Part shown: one piece after another, positions 1 through 6,777 of the stretch | Layout of the letters: the number at the start of each line of letters is the position of its first letter | Position numbering within the stretch: position 1 is the stretch's first letter | Assembly (NCBI GenBank): GCA_943326315.2 | Contig: CALPSU020000043.1 | Span: 1 to 11,881 of the forward strand | Reading direction: 5' to 3' | Length of the DNA: 11,881 nucleotides | DNA from: Chryseobacterium gleum | GTDB lineage: Bacteria; Bacteroidota; Bacteroidia; Flavobacteriales_D; Crocinitomicaceae | Program-made: the position numbers and the translations under genes | Notes under the pieces: model-generated | The model's input: only the letters and a program-made list of their open reading frames with translations | Told to the model about the DNA's origin: nothing | Databases searched by the model: none

Positions 1-185
1 CCTTCGTTTCTAATTTCTTCTAGTGTACTTAAAGCTTCTTTTTCGGATACCAAATCTACAATCATGACAGAAGCTCCTGCTTCTGCTAAACGGATTGCAA
101 TACCTTTTCCAATTCCCATTGCGCCTCCTGTTACGATAGCTACTTTATCCGTTAAATCGAATAAATTTTCAATTGATTTTTTCAT
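1..185 (-). CDS. Short-chain dehydrogenase/reductase, N-terminal part (runs off the window)
   Basis: Only the first 61 codons are present; the gene continues beyond base 1. The visible part starts MKKSIENLFDLTDKVAIVTG and contains the classical SDR dinucleotide-binding motif TGGAMGIGKG (TGxxxGxG) at about residues 19-28, followed by an amphipathic helix (IRLAEAGA) and a second strand ending in Asp (VMIVDL). The Asp at the end of strand 2 is usually associated with NAD(H) preference, which is an inference here. The ATG lies only 3 bases after the ppsA stop codon, so the two are almost certainly co-transcribed and perhaps translationally coupled. The active-site S-YxxxK part is outside the window, so the substrate cannot be guessed. 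The fold and cofactor-binding role are well supported; the reaction is unknown. Confidence 0.88.
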   Translation of the reverse strand, partial: MKKSIENLFDLTDKVAIVTGGAMGIGKGIAIRLAEAGASVMIVDLVSEKEALSTLEEIRNE

Positions 186-188
186 TTT

Positions 189-2594
189 TTAGTTCTTATA
201 AATTAATTTTTTCTCAGCAATAGCTATGTTCTTTATACCATTTATTAATGCATCAGGGTTAAAAGAGATACTGTCAATACCATTTTTAACTAGAAATTGT
301 GCATATTCTGGGTAGTCACTAGGTGCTTGACCGCAAAGGCCAGTATGTGTACCTGTTTTTTTAGCTTTAATTAATGTCATTTCAATAAGTTGCATTACAG
401 CAGGATCAAAAGGATTAAAGATTTCACTTAATAATTCAGAGTCTCTATCTGCTCCTAAAGTTAATTGTGTTAAATCATTTGAGCCAATAGAGAATCCGTC
501 AAAATGTTTTGCGAATTCTTCCGCAAGTAATGCGTTACTTGGTATTTCAACCATCATAAATAATTCTAATCCATTTTGTTTTCGTTCTAATCCACATTCT
601 TTCATTATTTCAATTACTTTCGAAGCTTCCTGGATTGTTCTACAAAAAGGAATCATAAGTTTCACATTGGTTAACCCCATTTCCTTTCTCACCATTTTCA
701 TAGCTTTACATTCCATAATAAAAGCATCTTTGTAAAGAGGGTGGTAATATCGAGAAGCTCCTCTAAATCCAATCATTGGATTTTCTTCTTCGGGTTCAAA
801 TTGTTTTCCTCCAAGAAGACCAGCATATTCATTCGATTTGAAATCACTCATTCGAACAATTACATCCTTAGGATAAAATGCTGCGGCCATTTTTGCGGTT
901 GATTCAGCTAGTTTTTGAATGAAATAATCTTCTTTATTATTAAATTGATGTGTAATGGCTCTTATCGTTTCTTTCGCTGAAAGATCAGAAAGTGTATCGA
1001 AGTTTTTGAGCGCCATAGGATGTATTCCAATAGAATTACTTATGATAAATTCCATCCTTAATAATCCTATACCATCGTTAGGCAATTGTGAATACTTAAA
1101 AGCTTCGTCTGGATGCGCTAATATCAACATTACTTTTGTTTTTGTTTTTGGGATTACTGAAATATCAATTTCTTCTTCTTTCCATTTTAAGATCCCATCA
1201 TAAACTACACCGACATCTCCTTGCGAAGTAGAAACCGTAATAATTTGTCCATCCTTAATGTTTTTTGTTCCTGTATTTGTTCCAACAACGGCTATTGCCC
1301 CAAGTTCTCTTGCTACAATCGCGGCATGTGAAGTTCTACCTCCTTGATTTGTGATAATAGCTGTTGCTTTTTTTAGAACAGGATCCCAATCAGGGTCGGT
1401 AAATTCGGTAACTAATATTTCGCCTTCGTTTAATTTTAGTATTTCACTTGGTGAGTTCAATATCCTTGCTTTTCCAGAAACTATTTTATTCCCTAAGCCT
1501 TCACCTTTACATAATTCATTTCCGATTTCAAGAAGTTTATAATTCTTATATAGGATTTTATTTTTGTTCTGGCTACTAGTTTCTGGTCTTGCTTGTACAA
1601 TATATATATTTTCGTTTTCTCCATCTTTTGCCCATTCGATATCCATATGACATTTGTAATGTTCTTGTATAACACAAGCCCATTTTGCTAATTGGACTAT
1701 TTCAGAATCTTTTAATATATATTTAGTTCTATTTTCTAATGTTGTATCAATGTTTTTAACTGCTTCTTCTGGTTTTAATATTTCATTTATTCCAATATTA
1801 GAATAAACCATCGTTTTTAGTTTGCTTCCTAATTTATGTGATATTATTGGTTGAGATACTGTATTTAAAAATGGTTTGAATACTATGAATTCATCTGTAT
1901 TTACAATACCTTGGACCACATTTTCACCTAACCCCCATGCTCCTGATATTACAACTGTATTTTCAAATCCTGAATCTGGGTCTAACGTAAACATAACGCC
2001 TGAACATGCTAAGTCGGAACGAATCATTGTTTGAATTCCAATGGATAAAGCAACCTTCAAATGATCAAAACCATTATCAATTCTATATTTAATTGCTCTA
2101 TCTGTAAAAAGTGAAGCATAACATTTTTGGCATGCTTTTATCAAATTTTCTTCACCCAATACATTCAGATACGTTTCTTGCTGCCCTGCAAAACTAGCAT
2201 TTGGTAAATCTTCTGCGGTAGCACTGCTTCTGACTACTACAGATTTAGTTGCACCTATTTTTTTATTGAAAGTTTTATATGTTTCTAGTATTTCATTTTT
2301 TAGTTCTTCAGGGAAAGTCGAATTATGAAATAATTTTCGTGCATTTAATCCTACTTCTGAAAGATTTTTGAATGTTACTAAATCTAGTTCAGATAAAACG
2401 AGCGTTAACTTTGGAACTAAATTATTCTCATTTAAGAATTTCCAATAACCTTCTGAAGTAATTGCAAATCCTTCAGGAATAAATATCCCTTTAGAATTAA
2501 GGGTGCAATACATTTCACCTAATGATGCATTTTTTCCTCCTACAAGAGGGATGTCTTGAATTCTAATTTCTGAAAATTGCTTTATAAATTTCAT
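189..2594 (-). CDS. ppsA: Phosphoenolpyruvate synthase (pyruvate, water dikinase)
   Basis: A cytoplasmic enzyme that converts pyruvate + ATP + water to PEP + AMP + phosphate, the entry to gluconeogenesis from pyruvate. Its 801 residues match the family length (E. coli PpsA is about 790). The ATP-grasp nucleotide-binding domain covers about 1-340, with GGKNASLGEM (19-28), the VVVRSSATAEDLP segment (119-131) and VQARPE (333-338). The swivelling phosphohistidine domain (about 365-470) has GGRTSHAAIVAREL with catalytic His423. The C-terminal PEP/pyruvate TIM-barrel domain (about 485-795) has RMSDFKSNEY (581-590), NPMIGFRGASRY (605-616), GSNDLTQLTLGADRDS (704-719) and catalytic Cys754 in GLCGQAPSD. 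All key residues are present, so it should be active. The Cys followed by the ligand pattern separates it from rifampicin phosphotransferase and EI-type PTS relatives. It lies between a small membrane protein (73-base gap) and an SDR (3-base gap) in a leftward operon. No PpsR-type regulatory protein is visible nearby. Confidence 0.96.
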   Translation of the reverse strand: MKFIKQFSEIRIQDIPLVGGKNASLGEMYCTLNSKGIFIPEGFAITSEGYWKFLNENNLVPKLTLVLSELDLVTFKNLSEVGLNARKLFHNSTFPEELKNEILETYKTFNKKIGATKSVVVRSSATAEDLPNASFAGQQETYLNVLGEENLIKACQKCYASLFTDRAIKYRIDNGFDHLKVALSIGIQTMIRSDLACSGVMFTLDPDSGFENTVVISGAWGLGENVVQGIVNTDEFIVFKPFLNTVSQPIISHKLGSKLKTMVYSNIGINEILKPEEAVKNIDTTLENRTKYILKDSEIVQLAKWACVIQEHYKCHMDIEWAKDGENENIYIVQARPETSSQNKNKILYKNYKLLEIGNELCKGEGLGNKIVSGKARILNSPSEILKLNEGEILVTEFTDPDWDPVLKKATAIITNQGGRTSHAAIVARELGAIAVVGTNTGTKNIKDGQIITVSTSQGDVGVVYDGILKWKEEEIDISVIPKTKTKVMLILAHPDEAFKYSQLPNDGIGLLRMEFIISNSIGIHPMALKNFDTLSDLSAKETIRAITHQFNNKEDYFIQKLAESTAKMAAAFYPKDVIVRMSDFKSNEYAGLLGGKQFEPEEENPMIGFRGASRYYHPLYKDAFIMECKAMKMVRKEMGLTNVKLMIPFCRTIQEASKVIEIMKECGLERKQNGLELFMMVEIPSNALLAEEFAKHFDGFSIGSNDLTQLTLGADRDSELLSEIFNPFDPAVMQLIEMTLIKAKKTGTHTGLCGQAPSDYPEYAQFLVKNGIDSISFNPDALINGIKNIAIAEKKLIYKN

Positions 2595-2598
2595 AGGG

Positions 2599-2604
2599 AC
2601 CTCT
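2599..2604 (-). promoter_or_regulatory. Shine-Dalgarno-like site of ppsA
   Basis: Read on the minus strand this is AGAGGT, 4 bases before the ppsA ATG. Most starts in this window lack such a purine-rich site, as is usual in Bacteroidota, so this one stands out and supports the chosen start. Its functional weight is uncertain. Confidence 0.4.
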
Positions 2605-2667
2605 TGTTTTAAATTTGTTTTTTTACTTTTTAGTATTCGATGAAGGTTTTTAAAATGAATTAAAATA

Positions 2668-3168
2668 TCAATCTAGATCATTTTCGATTGAATTGTGTTT
2701 AGGTCGAAGTTGATGAAAATAATTATTGGATGAATTTATTTCAGTATGTCTAATTTTTCCGCCTAAATATCCAGTTCTTGCAGCTAGTAAAAAGCTAATT
2801 ACCGAAATAATTAATATTACTTTAGAAAGGGAATTTGCATTAGATGATTTCCCTAATGTCATGAAAATCCCACCGATTGATGCTATCCCTAAAATAATTA
2901 AGGATGCTAATGCAAAAACTGCAAATTCTGCATGACTTGATATAGAACTTTTTAAAATACCAGTCATGTTTTCAACAGTTTCTTCAGCAGATTCACCAGT
3001 TATAAATGTTATGATCGCGCCTACAGACGAAATAATAAAAAGATTATAAGCTGCGATTTTTGTTTGGTCATTTTTGGTCCAAATTGCTTGCGTCAAAACA
3101 ATGCTCCCTAATATAGATCCAAAAATAGGGAGATGGTTAATTAAAAGATGTAAATGTGTCTGATTCAT
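2668..3168 (-). CDS. Small four-helix inner-membrane protein, possibly haem-binding (DUF2231-like)
   Basis: A 166-residue protein with four predicted membrane helices at about 8-30, 39-58, 80-105 and 114-131 and a short polar C-terminal tail. Histidines sit near helix ends: H5, H7 and H12 in HLHLLINHLP, H79 in SSHAEFA and H141 in GYLGGKIRHTE. That layout resembles DUF2231-type and other small cytochrome-b-like membrane proteins, where such histidines may bind haem or metal. The family name comes from pattern memory and was not tested. An acidic loop (GESAEETVE, about 58-66) follows helix 2. The gene follows the beta-barrel gene after 47 bases and precedes ppsA by 73 bases, so it is probably a middle gene of the leftward operon. 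No TAnnTTTG element was found directly upstream of it. The function is unknown; a role in membrane electron transfer or sensing is only a guess. Confidence 0.8.
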   Translation of the reverse strand: MNQTHLHLLINHLPIFGSILGSIVLTQAIWTKNDQTKIAAYNLFIISSVGAIITFITGESAEETVENMTGILKSSISSHAEFAVFALASLIILGIASIGGIFMTLGKSSNANSLSKVILIISVISFLLAARTGYLGGKIRHTEINSSNNYFHQLRPKHNSIENDLD

Positions 3169-3215
3169 ATTATATGTTATTTTTAAAATTCATTATTATT
3201 CAATTAATAAGTGTG

Positions 3216-4331
3216 TTAAAATTTATATACAAAATCTAAATAGGGGATAAATATGTAATTTGAATTTGGGTTTGCACGAATGCCTACTACTGAAAAATCA
3301 ATACTAGTTTTTATATTTGGCATGACTCTTAAACCTAAGGAAGTTGCTAACGTGTAAAAATCTTTTTTAACAGAAATAGACTCTGTATAAGGCATTCCAT
3401 TTGGCTCGTAAGCTGTCTGTTCTATGTTGTAATTTGCACGAGGAATTAACCAGTTTTCAGTTACTAATGAAAGTCTTTTTCGGATTCTAGTCATTCCATT
3501 TATGGTAATAATTGGCATTGGTGTTGCTCTATAAGTTGTGTCGAATTTTGCATAGCCGTAACCTAAGCCGAGTGTTAAATTGTGTTCCCTATTACCAGCA
3601 GTAATTAATCCATACCCAATTCCAGCACTTAAGTTAAATGTTGAGATGAACGATTGGGTAAATAAAATTCCTGCACCAACATATAATTTTTTATTAACTT
3701 GATAGGATATTTTCGGGGTAATGTAAAATAGTAATGGGATAACAACTCCTCCACCAATTGTTATTTTATCTGTTAATCCAAAACTTACCGAATTTGCTAA
3801 TAAATATGCATTTTGATAGTAGCCTTCTTTCTTTTTTAATGGGATAGCACTTGGAGCGAAAAAGTAACGAGTATCATTGGGGTTAGAAAACCAATTCTTT
3901 CCATTTTTATTTACAAATTCATCTGAAAGAGTGATTTTTGAAATCGTATTTGATTGAATATTAATAGTATCCAATAACTTTGTTTTCATCACTAAAGATT
4001 TGGACGATACACCAACAATAAAACCGAAGTAGGAAAAATTATTTTCAGTTTCAATAATTACGGCTGATTCTATTTTTTCTTTTTCTAAGCTCTCTATATT
4101 TTTTTTAAGGATTTTAATTTCACCAAGATTAAAATCAAATACTAATATTTCAAAATCATCTTCTTTTTGTAATATTCCCCAAATTTTCGAACCATCGTTA
4201 AGTATTGAGTTAACAAGTGTTATTGAATTTTCTGTTTCAATAGGGGATTGGCAATAAACATTAAATGAAATTGCACATAAAAAGTATAAGAGTATTTTGG
4301 CCCGAATAGGGAAACTTAAAAATGACTTCAA
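3216..4331 (-). CDS. Outer-membrane beta-barrel protein of unknown function
   Basis: A 371-residue exported protein. A signal peptide of about 27 residues (basic start, hydrophobic core ILLYFLCAISF) ends in YC before QSP; cleavage before Gln is common in this phylum. The Cys is not in a proper lipobox, because Tyr precedes it. Residues about 35-140 form a soluble beta-rich domain. The segment NPNDTRYFFAPSAIPLKKKEGYYQN (150-174) resembles a linker seen in many Bacteroidota hypothetical proteins. From about 175 on, alternating hydrophobic/polar strands rich in Gly and aromatic residues end in a terminal Phe (YLDFVYKF), the usual signature for barrel insertion. The first codon appears to be TTG: an in-frame stop lies 12 bases upstream of it, and the next in-frame ATG is at about residue 115, well past the signal peptide. 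ATT directly upstream is the only alternative. It is probably the first gene of the leftward operon. It may be a pore or a structural protein. Confidence 0.8.
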   Translation of the reverse strand: MKSFLSFPIRAKILLYFLCAISFNVYCQSPIETENSITLVNSILNDGSKIWGILQKEDDFEILVFDFNLGEIKILKKNIESLEKEKIESAVIIETENNFSYFGFIVGVSSKSLVMKTKLLDTINIQSNTISKITLSDEFVNKNGKNWFSNPNDTRYFFAPSAIPLKKKEGYYQNAYLLANSVSFGLTDKITIGGGVVIPLLFYITPKISYQVNKKLYVGAGILFTQSFISTFNLSAGIGYGLITAGNREHNLTLGLGYGYAKFDTTYRATPMPIITINGMTRIRKRLSLVTENWLIPRANYNIEQTAYEPNGMPYTESISVKKDFYTLATSLGLRVMPNIKTSIDFSVVGIRANPNSNYIFIPYLDFVYKF

Positions 4332-4349
4332 AATGTTCTGATTTTAGGT

Positions 4350-4357
4350 CAAATTTA
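4350..4357 (-). promoter_or_regulatory. Candidate -7 promoter element of the leftward operon
   Basis: On the minus strand this reads TAAATTTG, a full match to the Bacteroidota -7 consensus TAnnTTTG. Transcription would begin near 4345, leaving a leader of about 14 bases before the TTG start of the beta-barrel gene. No TTG or TTTG was found at the usual 19-21 bases upstream, so a -33 element seems absent. This fits either a chance match or a promoter that needs an activator (see the site at 4381). Confidence 0.4.
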
Positions 4358-4380
4358 AGTTTCAATTAACTCTAATAAAA

Positions 4381-4392
4381 TGATTTTACTCA
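4381..4392. promoter_or_regulatory. CRP/FNR-type palindrome core (TGA-N6-TCA)
   Basis: The bases TGATTTTACTCA contain the TGA-N6-TCA core typical of CRP/FNR-family operators. Seven of the ten defined positions of the FNR consensus TTGAT-N4-ATCAA match. Its centre (4386.5) lies about 41 bases upstream of the start predicted from the -7 element at 4350-4357, the position used by class II activators. Binding is an inference. Confidence 0.35.
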
Positions 4393-4430
4393 GGTTTTAA
4401 CAGTATCAAAATTAAAAATAGAAGTGATTA

Positions 4431-4457
4431 ATTAAAATGGAATAATGTCATTTTAAT
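4431..4457. repeat. 9-bp perfect inverted repeat in the divergent control region
   Basis: ATTAAAATG (4431-4439) and CATTTTAAT (4449-4457) are exact inverted copies separated by 9 bases. The repeat lies between the two TGA-N6-TCA cores and upstream of both divergent units. It has no following T-run, so it does not look like a terminator. An operator or a structural element are both possible. Confidence 0.6.
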
Positions 4458-4460
4458 ATG

Positions 4461-4472
4461 TGACAGGACTCA
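4461..4472. promoter_or_regulatory. Second CRP/FNR-type palindrome core (TGA-N6-TCA)
   Basis: The bases TGACAGGACTCA repeat the TGA-N6-TCA pattern exactly 80 bases from the first core. With its flanks (TGTGA-N6-TCATT) it matches eight of ten positions of the CRP consensus TGTGA-N6-TCACA. It lies 71 bases before the ATG of the small gene at 4544, a suitable place to control the rightward unit. A weak -7-like sequence, CAGTTTTG (4522-4529, one mismatch to TAnnTTTG), follows. Binding is an inference. Confidence 0.35.
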
Positions 4473-4543
4473 TTTTGCAGATGGTTTTTATTCTAGACTT
4501 TTATTCAAATTTTTTATTAGTCAGTTTTGAAAATTTAAGAAGC

Positions 4544-4711
4544 ATGAGGAATACGAATAGTGTTTTTATTTTTTGGGTTATTGTTATTCTATTGATCGGA
4601 ATAAAGGGGTGTAGTGTTTATAATAATTCGTTTACTATTTCAGACTTAAAAACGAATATTATAGATACTGTTAAAAAAGTAAATAAAAAAATAAACAACA
4701 ATAACATTTAA
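4544..4711 (+). CDS. Small membrane-anchored peptide or lipoprotein upstream of ftsH
   Basis: A 55-residue product beginning MRNTNSVFIFWVIVILLIGI. One hydrophobic stretch (about 7-20) is followed by KGC (Cys23), then a short Lys/Asn-rich tail (TVKKVNKKINNNNI). Gly-Cys after a hydrophobic run suggests a lipoprotein, but Lys at -2 is poor for a lipobox, so a single-pass anchor is equally possible. The sequence KGCSVYNN faintly recalls the start of LemA-type proteins, but nothing further matches. The ATG at 4544 is preferred because its hydrophobic segment then sits at the N terminus and the purine-rich AAGAAG lies just upstream. A longer frame from GTG at 4460 would run through the candidate operator. 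The stop is 24 bases before ftsH, so co-transcription is likely. No homologue is recognised and the function is unknown; it could be a partner or substrate of FtsH. Confidence 0.55.
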   Translation: MRNTNSVFIFWVIVILLIGIKGCSVYNNSFTISDLKTNIIDTVKKVNKKINNNNI

Positions 4712-4735
4712 TTAATTCTAATTAAAAACGATTTT

Positions 4736-6688
4736 ATGGCAACTTTCAAGAAAATCATCGAAAGGAAAAATACTTCAAATAGCGATAAGGAAAAAGGTTC
4801 CTTTAATTTTAGTTGGACAAATATTTTGATACTTCTTATTATTCTAATAATCTTTCTTTATTCAAAGACTCCTTCAAATATTGAAGAGATTACTTTACAA
4901 AAATTTCAAAAAGAAATGCTATTAAATCATGACATAGCAAAAGTGAATATAATAAACAAAGAAATAGTAGAAGTTTATATAAAGAAAGGAAGTCTTAAAA
5001 ATGAAAAATATAAGAAAGTAGCGAAGGATTATTTTGGTAATTTAAATAAAGGGCCACATTATACATTTAGGATTGGTTCTGTTGAAGTTTTTGAAAGCCA
5101 AATGTCTGAATTACAGTCAAAATTTAAAGAAAGTGAAAAGATTTCAATTCAATATATGACTAGAGAAAATAGTTGGTTTAGCACACTTTTAAATTGGTTA
5201 GTGCCTTTGATTTTATTAGGTTTTTTCTGGTTTTTCATTATGAATAGAATTGCTAGTAGATCTGGAGGTATGTTTGATTTTGGAAAATCAAACCCACGAT
5301 TATTTGATACAGGGACTATTGAAAAAATAACTTTTAATGATGTTGCAGGTTATGAAGAAGCTAAAGTGGAAATAATGGAAATAGTAGAATTTTTGAAACA
5401 TCCTGAAACCTTTACAAAACTAGGTGCTAAAATCCCGAAAGGTATACTTTTAGTGGGGGCTCCCGGGACAGGTAAAACACTTTTAGCAAAAGCTATTGCT
5501 GGCGAAGCAGGTGTTCCATTTTTCTCTCTATCTGGACCAGAATTTATTGAGATGTTTGTTGGGGTAGGAGCTTCAAGGGTGAGAGATTTGTTTGATAAAG
5601 CTAAAAAATCATTGCCTAGTATTATTTTTATAGATGAAATAGACACAATAGGTAGGGTTAGAGGAAAGATTCAATCTATTCAAGTCAACGACGAAAGAGA
5701 TAGTACATTAAATCAGCTTTTAGCAGAAATGGACGGTTTCGATCCTACAAGTGGATTAATTGTATTAGCAGCTACAAATCGAGGTGATATTTTAGACCCA
5801 GCACTACTTAGGCCAGGTCGTTTTGATAGACATATTCATCTAGATCTTCCTAATAAACAAGAGAGGTTGGCTATTTTTAACGTTCATTTAAAACCTCTTA
5901 CTTTGGAGAAAAAGGTCGAAGCAGAAAGTCTTGCTTCTCAAACGCCTGGTTTTTCAGGAGCTGATATTGCCAATGTTTGTAATGAAGCGGCTTTAATTGC
6001 TGCAAGAAAAAAGAAAAAGGTTGTTGAACAGCAAGATTTTTTTGATGCTATTGAACGAATAATTACAGGATTAGAAAAGAAGAGTAAAATAATATCTCCA
6101 AGTGAGAAAAAAATAATTGCATACCATGAAGCTGGTCATGCTGTTGTAAGTTGGATGTTAGAAAATGTCGATCCGTTGATGAAAGTTTCAATCATTCCAC
6201 ATGGAAGATCTCTTGGGGGAACATGGTATCTTCCGGAAGAAAGACAAATTACAACCCGATCTCAGTTTTACGATATTCTGTGCGCAACTTTAGCAGGGCG
6301 AACGGCTGAAGAAATTGTATTCAACGATATATCATCCGGAGCGCTTGATGATTTAGAAAAAGTTACAAAACAGGCATATTCAATGGTGGCTCAATTAGGT
6401 TTTAGTGATAAAATCGGAAACATAAGCTTTTACGATTCAACAGGAATATATGAAAATTCTTTTCAGAAGCCTTTTAGTGAGGATACTGCAAAAATGATCG
6501 ACGATGAGGTTCGTAAAATTGTAGAAAAAGCACATCAATCTTCAAAGGTTATTTTAGAGAAAAATAGAGAAAAATTAGACATATTAGCAAGTCTATTAAT
6601 TCAGAAAGAAGTAGTTTATATCGATGAATTAAAAGCAGTTTTAGGCGAAAAAAATAGGAAATCTAAAATGGAAATATTGCCAGTTTAA
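4736..6688 (+). CDS. ftsH: ATP-dependent zinc metalloprotease FtsH
   Basis: A membrane-anchored hexameric AAA+ protease that unfolds and degrades membrane and regulatory proteins on the cytoplasmic side. In its 650 residues, TM1 lies at about 27-43, a periplasmic domain at about 45-147 and TM2 at about 150-169. The AAA domain has Walker A GAPGTGKT (241-248), pore motif FVG (274-276), Walker B IIFIDEID (296-303) and the second region of homology with candidate arginine fingers R362 and R365. The protease domain has HEAGH (464-468), with a likely third zinc ligand at Asp539 in SGALDD. WYLPEERQITT (497-507) is typical of Bacteroidota FtsH. Two deviations stand out: the usually Gly-rich segment after GRVRG is KIQSIQVNDER, and TNRPD is TNRGD (347-351). 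These hint at a second FtsH copy rather than the housekeeping one, which is an inference. No Shine-Dalgarno is visible, only an A-rich leader. It follows a small membrane peptide gene by 24 bases. Confidence 0.96.
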   Translation: MATFKKIIERKNTSNSDKEKGSFNFSWTNILILLIILIIFLYSKTPSNIEEITLQKFQKEMLLNHDIAKVNIINKEIVEVYIKKGSLKNEKYKKVAKDYFGNLNKGPHYTFRIGSVEVFESQMSELQSKFKESEKISIQYMTRENSWFSTLLNWLVPLILLGFFWFFIMNRIASRSGGMFDFGKSNPRLFDTGTIEKITFNDVAGYEEAKVEIMEIVEFLKHPETFTKLGAKIPKGILLVGAPGTGKTLLAKAIAGEAGVPFFSLSGPEFIEMFVGVGASRVRDLFDKAKKSLPSIIFIDEIDTIGRVRGKIQSIQVNDERDSTLNQLLAEMDGFDPTSGLIVLAATNRGDILDPALLRPGRFDRHIHLDLPNKQERLAIFNVHLKPLTLEKKVEAESLASQTPGFSGADIANVCNEAALIAARKKKKVVEQQDFFDAIERIITGLEKKSKIISPSEKKIIAYHEAGHAVVSWMLENVDPLMKVSIIPHGRSLGGTWYLPEERQITTRSQFYDILCATLAGRTAEEIVFNDISSGALDDLEKVTKQAYSMVAQLGFSDKIGNISFYDSTGIYENSFQKPFSEDTAKMIDDEVRKIVEKAHQSSKVILEKNREKLDILASLLIQKEVVYIDELKAVLGEKNRKSKMEILPV

Positions 6689-6752
6689 TTAATTTGAGTT
6701 ATTCAATTTCGTTTAATTTCAAAAAAAAACTCTGGTTTACCATATTTTGTGT

Positions 6753-6777
6753 AGACTTTATTGTCTTCATTTTTTTT
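6753..6777 (+). terminator. Weak candidate terminator after ftsH
   Basis: AGAC (6753-6756) and GTCT (6763-6766) can form a short stem with a 6-base loop, followed after TCA by eight T (6770-6777). It lies in the 87-base gap between convergent genes and touches the stop of the opposite gene. On the other strand, TGGT-AA-ACCA (6733-6742) precedes nine T in transcript sense (6721-6729) and may act for the leftward gene. Both stems are short, so support is weak. Confidence 0.25.

Noticed and set aside
1135..1152. Short TTTTTG repeats
   Set aside because: They encode a Lys/Thr linker (KTKTK) in PpsA between the phosphohistidine and barrel domains; ordinary low complexity.
955..1203. Plus-strand 82-codon frame inside ppsA
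   Set aside because: It is antisense to a strongly conserved enzyme and has no family resemblance; a shadow of the real frame.
4460..4543. N-terminal extension of the small gene from GTG 4460
   Set aside because: It would put the hydrophobic segment in mid-protein, starts within a candidate operator and next to an inverted repeat, and the internal ATG gives a normal anchor or signal arrangement.
4544..4711. Remnant of a lemA gene
   Set aside because: Only the few residues around KGCSVYNN resemble a LemA start; the rest does not, and no LemA-like remainder follows.
6694..6706. TTGA-N5-TCAA palindrome resembling an FNR site
   Set aside because: The spacer is one base short of the FNR arrangement and the site lies between convergent genes, where no promoter is expected.
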